Part shown: piece after piece, positions 1-5,301 of the stretch
Layout of the letters: the number at the start of each line of letters is the position of its first letter
Position numbering within the stretch: position 1 is the first letter of the stretch
Source of the DNA: Pseudomonadota bacterium
Lineage (GTDB): Bacteria > Pseudomonadota > Alphaproteobacteria > Acetobacterales > Acetobacteraceae
Assembly (NCBI GenBank): GCA_021828605.1
Contig: JAJZEG010000122.1
Coordinates: 1-5,610 of the forward strand
Reading direction: 5' to 3'
Length of the DNA stretch: 5,610 nt
The notes under the pieces: generated by a model
The model's database searches: none
The model's input: the letters and a program-made list of their open reading frames with translations, nothing else
What the model was told of the DNA's origin: nothing
Translations under genes and position numbers: made by a program

Positions 1-732
1 GCCATCGCCATCATCATCACCAATGCCCGTCATCACCCCAACGGCATCGCTTTACCATTCCACCGTCATCACCGCCAGGCCGAAATCGCTGCCATCCAGA
101 TCGCCGCCACCGAATCCCTCCGCAATCGCCTCTGGCAAACCATCATCCACGCCAAAATCACCAATCAGGCCGCCTTGCTCGATCAGGTCGGCGGCCACGC
201 CGCACCGCTTTATGCCATGGCCGAGCGCGTGACACCCGGCGATCCCGACAACATCGAAGCCCGCGCCGCCCGCCATTACTGGGCGCGCTTATTCCCCGAT
301 TTCACCCGCCAGGACGAGTCCGACCTGCGCAACGCCATGCTCAATTACGGCTACGCGATCATGCGCGCCGCCATCGCCCGCGCTCTGGTCGCCTCCGGCC
401 TGCTCCCCGCCTTCGGCCTGCACCATGCGAGCGCACTCAACCCGTTCAACCTGGCCGATGATTTGCTCGAACCCTTCCGCCCCATCGTCGATACATTGGT
501 CTGGCGCCTCGCCGATCACGGACTCACTCGATCCGGCAACCTGACCCTGGACCACCGCCGCGCCCTCGCGGGCGTCTTGCTCGAACCCGCAATCATGGCC
601 AATGCCACCCTCACTGCCTTGACCGCGACGGAACAAGCCGCCGCCTCTCTCACCCAGGCGCTCGAAGCCAAATCCGCCAAAATCCTCCGCCTACCAGCGC
701 TCCCCACCACCAACGCAACGCTTGACGATTAG
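1..732 (+). CDS. cas1: CRISPR-associated endonuclease Cas1, type II (5'-truncated by window edge)
   Basis: Cas1 is the integrase that, with Cas2, inserts new spacers into the CRISPR array. The frame is open from base 1, giving 243 codons and a TAG stop. Visible signatures are RLWQTIIHAKITNQA near codons 45-60, GDPDNIEARAARHYW (80-94), LNYGYAIMRAAIARALVASG (115-134), and GLHH followed by LADDLLEPFRP (about 151-160). The metal-binding triad falls at codons Glu86, His142 and Glu157. Their spacing (56 and 15 residues) matches Glu149/His205/Glu220 as I recall them for S. pyogenes Cas1, so about 63 N-terminal residues lie left of the window and the full protein would be about 306 aa, normal for type II. 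All catalytic residues are present, so it should be active. cas2 follows after 9 bp, indicating one operon. No start or promoter is visible here, and cas9 is expected immediately upstream. Confidence 0.96.
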   Translation, partial: AIAIIITNARHHPNGIALPFHRHHRQAEIAAIQIAATESLRNRLWQTIIHAKITNQAALLDQVGGHAAPLYAMAERVTPGDPDNIEARAARHYWARLFPDFTRQDESDLRNAMLNYGYAIMRAAIARALVASGLLPAFGLHHASALNPFNLADDLLEPFRPIVDTLVWRLADHGLTRSGNLTLDHRRALAGVLLEPAIMANATLTALTATEQAAASLTQALEAKSAKILRLPALPTTNATLDD

Positions 733-741
733 CGCAATCCC

Positions 742-1071
742 ATGAAAACTGAGGAGATCCGTTTCGTGTGGCTGTTCATCTTTTTCGACCTACCGGTCAC
801 CAGCAAACCGGATCGCCGCGCCGCCAACCGATTTCGTCATTTTCTCAAGGATGATGGGTATATGATGCTGCAATATTCAGTCTATGCCCGGGTCTGTCGC
901 GGCGAAGATGGCGCCACCAAACATATCAATCGCGCCACCGCCAACCTACCCGCCAGCGGCAGCGTCCGCGCTTTGCAAGTGACCGACCGCCAATATGCCC
1001 GCATGCGCCTGCTCCTCGGCACCGCCAAACCCACCGAGTCGATTGGCCCGGTCCAGTTGGTGCTGCTATGA
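742..1071 (+). CDS. cas2: CRISPR-associated endoribonuclease/integration subunit Cas2, type II
   Basis: Cas2 is the small ferredoxin-fold dimer that bridges two Cas1 dimers during spacer integration. The 109-aa product has the first beta strand and conserved Asp in FIFFDLPV (Asp16), then FRHFLKDDGYMMLQYSVYARVC (31-52), the LPASGSVRALQVTD segment (69-82) and a short C-terminal tail. Length and motifs fit type II Cas2. It lies 9 bp after cas1 and is the last cas gene before the array; the absence of csn2 or cas4 favours subtype II-C. The ATG at 742 has no clear Shine-Dalgarno and may depend on coupling to cas1. An in-frame GTG at 766 has GAGGAG 9 bases before it and would make a protein 8 residues shorter that still keeps the first strand, so the true start is not settled. 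A hairpin terminator begins right after the stop. Confidence 0.95.
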   Translation: MKTEEIRFVWLFIFFDLPVTSKPDRRAANRFRHFLKDDGYMMLQYSVYARVCRGEDGATKHINRATANLPASGSVRALQVTDRQYARMRLLLGTAKPTESIGPVQLVLL

Positions 1072-1072
1072 A

Positions 1073-1099
1073 AAAATCCCCGCTTTTAACGGGGATTTT
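1073..1099. terminator. Bidirectional hairpin between cas2 and the CRISPR array
   Basis: A perfect 10-bp stem (AAAATCCCCG at 1073-1082 with CGGGGATTTT at 1090-1099) closes a 7-base loop. It starts one base after the cas2 stop. The plus strand carries a TTTT run in the right arm. The minus strand carries TTTTTT (complement of 1071-1076), so it is a better intrinsic terminator for RNA arriving from the array side. I infer that it ends both the cas operon and the converging pre-crRNA. Confidence 0.85.
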
Positions 1100-1129
1100 C
1101 CAGCATTTTCAGAGACATACAGCCGAGGT

Positions 1130-1165
1130 AGCTTAGCAGGGGGAAATCAGTAAGGAAACCACGGC
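1130..1165 (-). repeat. CRISPR repeat 1 (cas2-proximal)
   Basis: This copy is identical to repeat 2 over all 36 bp. It lies 30 bp from the terminator hairpin, the same distance as one spacer. On the minus strand it would be the 3' repeat of the crRNA carrying spacer 1. Its own -10-like element (1130-1138) points into the 30-bp non-spacer segment and then the terminator. Confidence 0.93.
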
Positions 1166-1195
1166 CGAGCTGTGGGCCATGCGCTGCAAGGAAGG

Positions 1196-1204
1196 AGCTT
1201 AGCA
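1196..1204 (-). promoter_or_regulatory. Repeat-embedded extended -10 driving spacer 1
   Basis: The same TGCTAAGCT element at the end of repeat 2, with the same weak TTTCCT 17 bases upstream (1219-1224). RNA would start within spacer 1, read repeat 1 and stop at the 1073-1099 hairpin. Confidence 0.5.
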
Positions 1205-1231
1205 GGGGGAAATCAGTAAGGAAACCACGGC
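1196..1231 (-). repeat. CRISPR repeat 2 (middle)
   Basis: This is the consensus 36-bp repeat. In the inferred minus-strand direction its 5' part (GCCGTGGTTTCC) would be the tracrRNA-pairing handle of the spacer 2 crRNA. Its 3' end carries the promoter-like element for spacer 1. Confidence 0.93.
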
Positions 1232-1261
1232 ACGTCCTCGGGGCGGACGCGAATCTGCTTG

Positions 1262-1270
1262 AGCTTAGCA
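1262..1270 (-). promoter_or_regulatory. Repeat-embedded extended -10 driving spacer 2
   Basis: On the minus strand the end of repeat 3 reads TGCTAAGCT: a TGn extension followed by TAAGCT, which matches the most conserved positions of TATAAT (T1, A2, T6). A weak -35-like TTTCCT lies 17 bases upstream inside the same repeat (1285-1290). Transcription would start in spacer 2 and read repeat 2. The arrangement parallels the Neisseria repeat, which ends in TGCTACAAT. No start site can be seen directly; this is inference. Confidence 0.5.
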
Positions 1271-1297
1271 GGGGGAAATCAGTAAGGAAACCACCGC
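1262..1297 (-). repeat. CRISPR repeat 3 (cas-distal, one substitution)
   Basis: It matches the consensus at 35 of 36 bases; the only change is G to C at 1295 (plus strand). That position lies in the tracrRNA-pairing end of the minus-strand repeat, which this outermost copy does not need because no spacer is joined to that side. The promoter-like end (1262-1270) is intact. This marks the older end of the array. Confidence 0.92.
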
Positions 1298-1406
1298 ATT
1301 CTTGCGAATCGACAACATCGATTACACTCAAATCAGGGGCTCAAATTTCACCCCGCCAAAATTCCCTCTTTCGCACCCACCCCCTTTCATGCCATAAACT
1401 AACACA

Positions 1407-2060
1407 ATGTCAGAGCCCACCACCCTCCCCGCGCCAGCCGCCCAGATCATCACCGTCCTGATCGAGCTGAAACGCATCATCCATGGCGTCGGCAATCAGG
1501 TCGGCGTCGAGCGCGCTTTGCTGGTTCTGCTCTGCACCCGCCTTGACCGTCTGCGCCTGCGCCTGCACCGCCTCCTCACCCGCCCAGCCAAACCCGCGCT
1601 TGCACCCGCAGCACCAAAAGCCCCCTCACCCGCCGCGCCAAAACCCACAGCCACCGCGCCCAGCCCAACGCTCAAAATCCCGACCAGCAAACAATGGCTG
1701 CTGAAACTCCTGCCCGATTTCCTGATCAACACCGCGCGCGGCCATGTCGTCCATTTCATCCATCACCCCGAAACCGGCGCCAGCGCCAGCCAAACCCCGC
1801 AACTCGCCCGCCAGGTGCTGCGCCCGCTTTGCCGCTTCTTTTCGGTCCCGATCCCGCTTTATCTGCAACTCCCACCCCGAGCCCGCAAACCGCGCCCCAA
1901 ACGCATCCGCAAACCCAAACCCAAACCCATCAAACCGCCAAAACCGCCCGAACCCACCTTCCTCGAATATTTGCTCGCCAAATACCCGCCCACCGACGAG
2001 CCCTCACCCGGCGCCCAACTCGCCAATCTCAACCAAATTCGAAAACTCTTTTCGCGCTAA
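1407..2060 (+). CDS. Hypothetical Pro/Ala-rich basic protein, unknown function
   Basis: The 217-aa product has no catalytic motif I recognise. In order it shows an N-terminal helical stretch (about 10-57) rich in Leu and Arg; a Pro/Ala/Lys low-complexity linker (58-92); a compact segment (93-157) with WLLKLLPDFL and RQVLRPLCRFFSVP; a basic proline tract, RKPRPKRIRKPKPKPIKPPK (160-179); and a short tail (183-217). The central segment followed by a basic proline tract resembles uncharacterised proteins I associate with Acetobacteraceae, a recollection and not a search result. No signal peptide or membrane span is evident. There is no Shine-Dalgarno before the ATG, but a -10-like TAAACT sits at 1395-1400, so the mRNA could be leaderless. 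It follows the CRISPR array, but nothing in it suggests a CRISPR role. The clean start, stop and ordered segments make it a likely real gene in preference to overlapping frames. Confidence 0.75.
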   Translation: MSEPTTLPAPAAQIITVLIELKRIIHGVGNQVGVERALLVLLCTRLDRLRLRLHRLLTRPAKPALAPAAPKAPSPAAPKPTATAPSPTLKIPTSKQWLLKLLPDFLINTARGHVVHFIHHPETGASASQTPQLARQVLRPLCRFFSVPIPLYLQLPPRARKPRPKRIRKPKPKPIKPPKPPEPTFLEYLLAKYPPTDEPSPGAQLANLNQIRKLFSR

Positions 2061-2078
2061 TCCTCTCCGCACGCCTAA

Positions 2079-2100
2079 ATTGTTACGAATTCGAAACAAT
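2079..2100. terminator. Palindrome between convergent genes, possible bidirectional terminator
   Basis: The 22-bp element ATTGTT-A-CGAATTCG-A-AACAAT pairs at 10 of 11 positions, with one A-A mismatch. It sits in the 42-bp gap between the stop of the hypothetical gene and the stop of pyrE. Position suggests termination for both, but the stem is AT-rich with no T-run, so it could also be a protein-binding palindrome. Confidence 0.4.
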
Positions 2101-2102
2101 AA

Positions 2103-2831
2103 TCAGCCCGCCGCCTTGCGCGCCGCCGCTTCTTCCGCACTCGCCACCCCGCCATGCGCCGCGGACCATCCAACCGGATTTTCCAAAAATTTACGCACCA
2201 CGCTTAATGTCGCTTCAGGAAAATACTCCCGCTCGCGGCACGCTTCGAGCACATCCCACCAGGTGCATAAATGATGCAGCGAAATCCCCATCTCCTGCAA
2301 TTTCGCGAGGCTGCCCGGAAACACCCCGTAAAAAAACACCACAAACACATGGTCACAAATCGCCCCGGCCTCGCGCAGCGCATTGGCGAACTGGATTTTC
2401 GAGCCGCCATCGGTGGTCAAATCCTCCACCAGCAAGGTCTGCTTGCCCTCGGGCACATCGCCTTCAATTTGCGCATTGCGCCCGAAACCTTTGGGTTTTT
2501 TGCGCACATACGACATCGGCAACCCCATCCGCTCGGCAATCCACGCCGCATACGGAATCCCCGCCGTCTCCCCGCCCGCCACCGCCTCAATGGTCTCAAA
2601 CCCGACATGCCGGGTCAGTTTTTCCACCGCCAGCTCACAAATCTTCGCCCGTGCGCGCGGAAAATAAATAATTTTCCGACAATCAATGTAAACCGGCGCC
2701 TTCCAGCCCGAGGTAAAAGTATAAGGCTCGTCAGCGCGAAAGTTCAGCGCCTTGATTTCCAGCAATATCCGCGCCGTCGTCAGTGCGGCATCCCGATCCC
2801 AGTCAGTTGCGTGACCCATGCGACTTGTCAT
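2103..2831 (-). CDS. pyrE: Orotate phosphoribosyltransferase
   Basis: PyrE joins orotate and PRPP to form orotidine 5'-phosphate, the fifth step of de novo pyrimidine synthesis, in the cytoplasm. The 242-aa product shows the N-terminal TFTSGWKAPVYIDCR segment (38-52), GGETAGIPYAAWIAE (86-100), the mobile catalytic loop RKKPKGFGRNAQIEG (110-124) and the PRPP-binding motif TLLVEDLTTDGGSK (132-145). The Glu-Asp pair in that motif, in place of the enterobacterial Asp-Asp, is to my knowledge usual in alphaproteobacteria. The start at 2831 is chosen because GGAGG lies 6 bases upstream; an in-frame ATG at 2819 lacks such a site. The open frame continues far upstream, antisense to icd, but that part is not coding. 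It is divergent from icd across 111 bp and convergent with the hypothetical gene. The C-terminal tail is Ala-rich and probably disordered. Confidence 0.95.
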   Translation of the reverse strand: MTSRMGHATDWDRDAALTTARILLEIKALNFRADEPYTFTSGWKAPVYIDCRKIIYFPRARAKICELAVEKLTRHVGFETIEAVAGGETAGIPYAAWIAERMGLPMSYVRKKPKGFGRNAQIEGDVPEGKQTLLVEDLTTDGGSKIQFANALREAGAICDHVFVVFFYGVFPGSLAKLQEMGISLHHLCTWWDVLEACREREYFPEATLSVVRKFLENPVGWSAAHGGVASAEEAAARKAAG

Positions 2832-2837
2832 ATCAGA

Positions 2838-2842
2838 CCTCC
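2838..2842 (-). promoter_or_regulatory. pyrE ribosome binding site
   Basis: The minus strand reads GGAGG followed by six bases and the ATG at 2831. This spacing decides the pyrE start over the ATG 12 bases further in. Confidence 0.8.
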
Positions 2843-2852
2843 ATCTCGCGCG

Positions 2853-2881
2853 CTCGTATCGCGCCCCAGCCCTGACGTAAA
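2853..2881 (-). promoter_or_regulatory. Candidate pyrE promoter
   Basis: On the minus strand TTTACG (2876-2881) and TACGAG (2853-2858) are separated by 17 bases. This is a modest match to the housekeeping consensus and places the start about 14 bases before the pyrE ATG. It is the best candidate I could find in this spacer, but weak. Confidence 0.3.
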
Positions 2882-2929
2882 CACTGCACCACGCAGCCCG
2901 CAACCGCAGCGGTCCGCGTCTCAGTCGGT

Positions 2930-2935
2930 AAAGGA
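2930..2935 (+). promoter_or_regulatory. icd ribosome binding site
   Basis: AAAGGA lies 7 bases before the ATG at 2943, supporting that start. No convincing plus-strand promoter was found in the pyrE-icd spacer. Confidence 0.7.
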
Positions 2936-2942
2936 ATAGTCG

Positions 2943-4172
2943 ATGGCCAAAATCAAAGTAAAAAACCCAATCGTCGAAATGGACGGCGATGAAATGACCC
3001 GGATTATCTGGGGCTTCATCAAAGAAAAATTGATTCTCCCCTATCTCGACATCGAGCTGAAATATTTCGATCTCGGCATCGAACATCGCGACGCCACCGA
3101 CGATAAAGTCACCGTCGACTCCGCCCTCGCCACCCGCGAACATGGCGTTGCGGTCAAATGCGCGACCATCACCCCCGATGAAGCGCGGGTGAAGGAGTTC
3201 AACCTCAAGCAAATGTGGCGCAGCCCCAACGGCACGATTCGCAACATCCTCGACGGCACCATTTTCCGCGAACCGATCATTTGCAAAAACGTCCCGCGTT
3301 TGGTCCCGCATTGGTCCGAACCCATCGTCATCGGCCGTCACGCTTACGGCGATATCTACCGCGCGGTCGAAACCAAAATCCCCGGCGCCGGCAAAGTCCA
3401 GCTCTCTTACATCCCCGCCGATGGCAGCAAGCCGCTGATCCTCGATGTCCATGATTTCAAAGGCCCCGGCGTCGCACTGGGGATGCACAACACCAAAGCC
3501 TCGATCACCGGCTTCGCCCGCGCCAGCTTCAATTACGGCCTGCTGCGCAATTATCCGGTCTATCTCTCGACCAAAAACACCATCCTCAAAGCCTATGACG
3601 GCATGTTCAAAGACGTCTTCCAAGACGTGTTCGACGCCGAGTTCAAAGACGCCTTCGCCGCCAAGGGCCTGACCTACGAACATCGCCTGATCGATGACAT
3701 GGTCGCCAGCGCCCTGAAATGGAATGGCGGCTATCTCTGGGCCTGCAAAAACTACGATGGCGACGTCGAAAGCGACATCGTCGCCCAAGGCTTCGGCAGC
3801 CTCGGCCTGATGACCTCGGTACTGCTCAGCCCCGATGGCAAAACCGTCGAAAGCGAAGCCGCCCACGGCACCGTCACCCGCCATTACCGCGATCACCAGA
3901 AGGGCAAACCCACCAGCACCAACCCGATTGCGAGCATTTTCGCCTGGACCCGCGGCCTCGCCTATCGCGGCAAGTTCGATGACACGCCCGAGGTCACCGG
4001 CTTCGCCGATACGCTGGAGCGGGTCTGTGTGGAGACTGTCGAATCCGGCTTCATGACCAAGGATCTCGCACTCCTGATCGGGCGCGAGCAACCCTGGCTG
4101 ACCACCCAGGATTTCCTCGCCAAGCTCGATGAAAATCTTCACGCCGCCATGGCCGCGAGCCAAGCCGCCTAA
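2943..4172 (+). CDS. icd: NADP-dependent isocitrate dehydrogenase, homodimeric eukaryotic type
   Basis: The enzyme oxidises isocitrate to 2-oxoglutarate and CO2 with NADP+ in the TCA cycle, supplying NADPH. The 409-aa protein aligns closely with human cytosolic IDH1 from memory. Ser94 lies in SPNGTIRN, Arg132 in [11 protein letters not shown] and Tyr139 in the same segment, all at the human positions. [12 protein letters not shown] carries the catalytic Lys, and LIDDMVA (Asp251/252) and YDGDVESD (Asp274, Asp278) bind the metal. HGTVTRHYR and [16 protein letters not shown] belong to the NADP site and C-terminal core. The HGTVTRHYR segment indicates NADP rather than NAD preference. No residue is missing and the length is normal. 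The start is supported by AAAGGA 7 bases upstream. A GC-rich hairpin terminator begins 22 bp after the stop. Confidence 0.98.
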   Translation: MAKIKVKNPIVEMDGDEMTRIIWGFIKEKLILPYLDIELKYFDLGIEHRDATDDKVTVDSALATREHGVAVKCATITPDEARVKEFNLKQMWRSPNGTIRNILDGTIFREPIICKNVPRLVPHWSEPIVIGRHAYGDIYRAVETKIPGAGKVQLSYIPADGSKPLILDVHDFKGPGVALGMHNTKASITGFARASFNYGLLRNYPVYLSTKNTILKAYDGMFKDVFQDVFDAEFKDAFAAKGLTYEHRLIDDMVASALKWNGGYLWACKNYDGDVESDIVAQGFGSLGLMTSVLLSPDGKTVESEAAHGTVTRHYRDHQKGKPTSTNPIASIFAWTRGLAYRGKFDDTPEVTGFADTLERVCVETVESGFMTKDLALLIGREQPWLTTQDFLAKLDENLHAAMAASQAA

Positions 4173-4194
4173 ATTGTAACACACCCGTCTTAAC

Positions 4195-4222
4195 ACCCGT
4201 GCGCGGCCTTGCGCGCACGGGT
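4195..4222 (+). terminator. icd terminator hairpin
   Basis: A perfect 11-bp stem (ACCCGTGCGCG at 4195-4205 with CGCGCACGGGT at 4212-4222) closes a 6-base loop, and the stem runs into TTT (4222-4224). The T-run is short. It lies only 11 bases before the first possible start codon of the next gene, so it may act as an attenuator-like leader hairpin as well as an icd terminator. Confidence 0.75.
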
Positions 4223-4233
4223 TTCAACACCAC

Positions 4234-5301
4234 ATGGAACCCATGATGAAAGTCCCGTTTTCAGTGCTCGATCTCGCCCCGATCCCCGTCGGCGCGAATG
4301 CTGAACAGGCCCTCGCCAATACCACCGCTTTGGCTCAGGATGTCGATGCGCTGGGCTTCCATCGCTATTGGCTCGCTGAACATCACAACATGCCCGGCAT
4401 CGCCAGCGCCGCGACCGCCGTGGTGGTCGCACAAGTCGCCGCCCATACCACGCAAATCCGCGTCGGCTCCGGCGGCATCATGCTCAGCAACCATGCCCCC
4501 TTGGTCATCGCCGAACAATTCGGCACCCTCGCCGCCCTCTATCCAGGCCGGATCGATCTGGGCATCGGTCGCGCCCCCGGCACCGATCCGCGCACCGCCG
4601 CCATCCTGCGCCGCGACCGGGTCGGCGATGATCAATTCCCGCAAGACGTGATCGAATTGCAATCCTATTTCAACGTCGCCACCAATGCCCATGCTATCAA
4701 CCAAGGTGTGCGCGCCATCCCCGCCGAAGGCCAGGACGTGCCGATCTGGCTGCTCGGCTCGTCCACCTACAGCGCCGAACTCGCAGCCCTGCTCGGCCTG
4801 CGCTTCGCCTTCGCCTCCCATTTCGCCCCGGCTTTGCTCGATCAGGCGCTCTCCACCTATCGCCGCAATTTCCGCCCCAGCCCCAGCCTCGCCGAGCCTT
4901 ACGCGATGATCGGGGTGAACGTGTTCGCCGCCGAAACCACCGCGCGCGCCCAATGGCTGTTTTCCTCGCTGGAACAAGGCTTCATCAATCTGCGCCGTGG
5001 CACGCCCGGCAAACTGCCCGAACCCTGCACCACCGAAGGCCTCTGGTCCCCCGCCGAACAAGCGATGCTCAACCACGCTCTGTCCTGCTCGGTGATCGGC
5101 GATGCGGATAATGTGCGCGATGGCCTGATCGACCTGATCAACACCCATCAGCCTGACGAGCTAATGATCACCGCCCAAATCCACGATCCGCAAGCCAGGC
5201 GTAATTGCTACCGGATCATCGCCGCCGTGCGCGACGAGGTGCAATCCGCGATCACCCCGAAAGCGGCGCTCAAGACAAAGTCACTTCATCCGGCACAGTA
5301 A
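4234..5301 (+). CDS. LLM-class flavin-dependent oxidoreductase, YhbW/MsnO8-like
   Basis: This is a luciferase-like TIM-barrel flavoprotein expected to use reduced FMN or F420; the substrate is not known for this group. The 355-aa sequence shows [12 protein letters not shown] (9-20), [15 protein letters not shown] (44-58), [20 protein letters not shown] (77-96), [17 protein letters not shown] (102-118) and [17 protein letters not shown] (169-185), all in the order I know from E. coli YhbW and related group 1 luciferase-family proteins. FMN is more likely than F420 in an alphaproteobacterium. The first ATG (4234) has no Shine-Dalgarno. The ATG at 4246 has GGAA 6 bases upstream (4236-4239) and would remove four residues, so either start is possible. 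No promoter fits between the terminator and the start. Its 3' end overlaps the convergent kinase gene by 32 bp. Confidence 0.9.
   Translation: MEPMMKVPFSVLDLAPIPVGANAEQALANTTALAQDVDALGFHRYWLAEHHNMPGIASAATAVVVAQVAAHTTQIRVGSGGIMLSNHAPLVIAEQFGTLAALYPGRIDLGIGRAPGTDPRTAAILRRDRVGDDQFPQDVIELQSYFNVATNAHAINQGVRAIPAEGQDVPIWLLGSSTYSAELAALLGLRFAFASHFAPALLDQALSTYRRNFRPSPSLAEPYAMIGVNVFAAETTARAQWLFSSLEQGFINLRRGTPGKLPEPCTTEGLWSPAEQAMLNHALSCSVIGDADNVRDGLIDLINTHQPDELMITAQIHDPQARRNCYRIIAAVRDEVQSAITPKAALKTKSLHPAQ

Larger units (their letters stand above)
1130..1297 (-). CRISPR. Type II-C-like CRISPR array, 3 repeats and 2 spacers
   Basis: Three 36-bp repeats start at 1130, 1196 and 1262, giving an exact 66-bp period with 30-bp spacers at 1166-1195 and 1232-1261. 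On the plus strand each repeat begins AGCTTAGCAGGGGGAAATCA and ends ACCACGGC. Copies 1 and 2 are identical; copy 3 differs by one base (G to C at 1295). A 36/30 geometry is typical of type II systems. Strand is inferred: on the minus strand the repeat starts GCCGTGGTTTCC and ends TGCTAAGCT, which resembles the polarity of known II-C repeats ending in a -10-like element, so pre-crRNA likely runs towards cas2. The degenerate repeat lies at the cas-distal end, so the cas2-proximal end is probably where new spacers enter. Two spacers is very few, indicating rare acquisition or past contraction. No tracrRNA anti-repeat was found in the window. Confidence 0.95.

Noticed and set aside
1307..1323. Small inverted repeat AATCGA-caaca-TCGATT just after repeat 3
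   Set aside because: A 6-bp stem of this kind is expected by chance, and no T-run or other signal supports a role.
1086..1331. Minus-strand 81-aa frame with a threefold GFLTDFPLLS repeat
   Set aside because: It is a by-product of the CRISPR array: the 66-bp period is 22 codons, so the repeat reads in the same frame each time. The sequence is explained by repeats and spacers.
1327..1363. Possible eroded fourth repeat or anti-repeat (CAGGGG at 1334-1339 and AAAT at 1343-1346)
   Set aside because: It lies near the expected position of a fourth repeat, but the rest of the 36 bp does not match, the spacing is off by a base, and the GGAAACCAC part needed for tracrRNA pairing is absent.
1694..2671. 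Plus-strand 325-aa frame across the hypothetical gene and pyrE
   Set aside because: It is Pro/Arg/His-rich with no domain, runs through the intergenic palindrome and antisense to the well-supported pyrE.
2832..4196. Upstream extension of the pyrE frame into a 697-aa protein antisense to icd
   Set aside because: PyrE homology begins at the start supported by GGAGG at 2838-2842. The extension is the stop-poor antisense frame of a strongly biased GC-rich gene and shows low-complexity Gly/Ala/Asp content typical of such shadows.
4261..5148. Minus-strand 295-aa open frame opposite the flavin oxidoreductase
   Set aside because: The sense frame has clear family motifs; the antisense frame is a codon-bias shadow with no recognisable domain.
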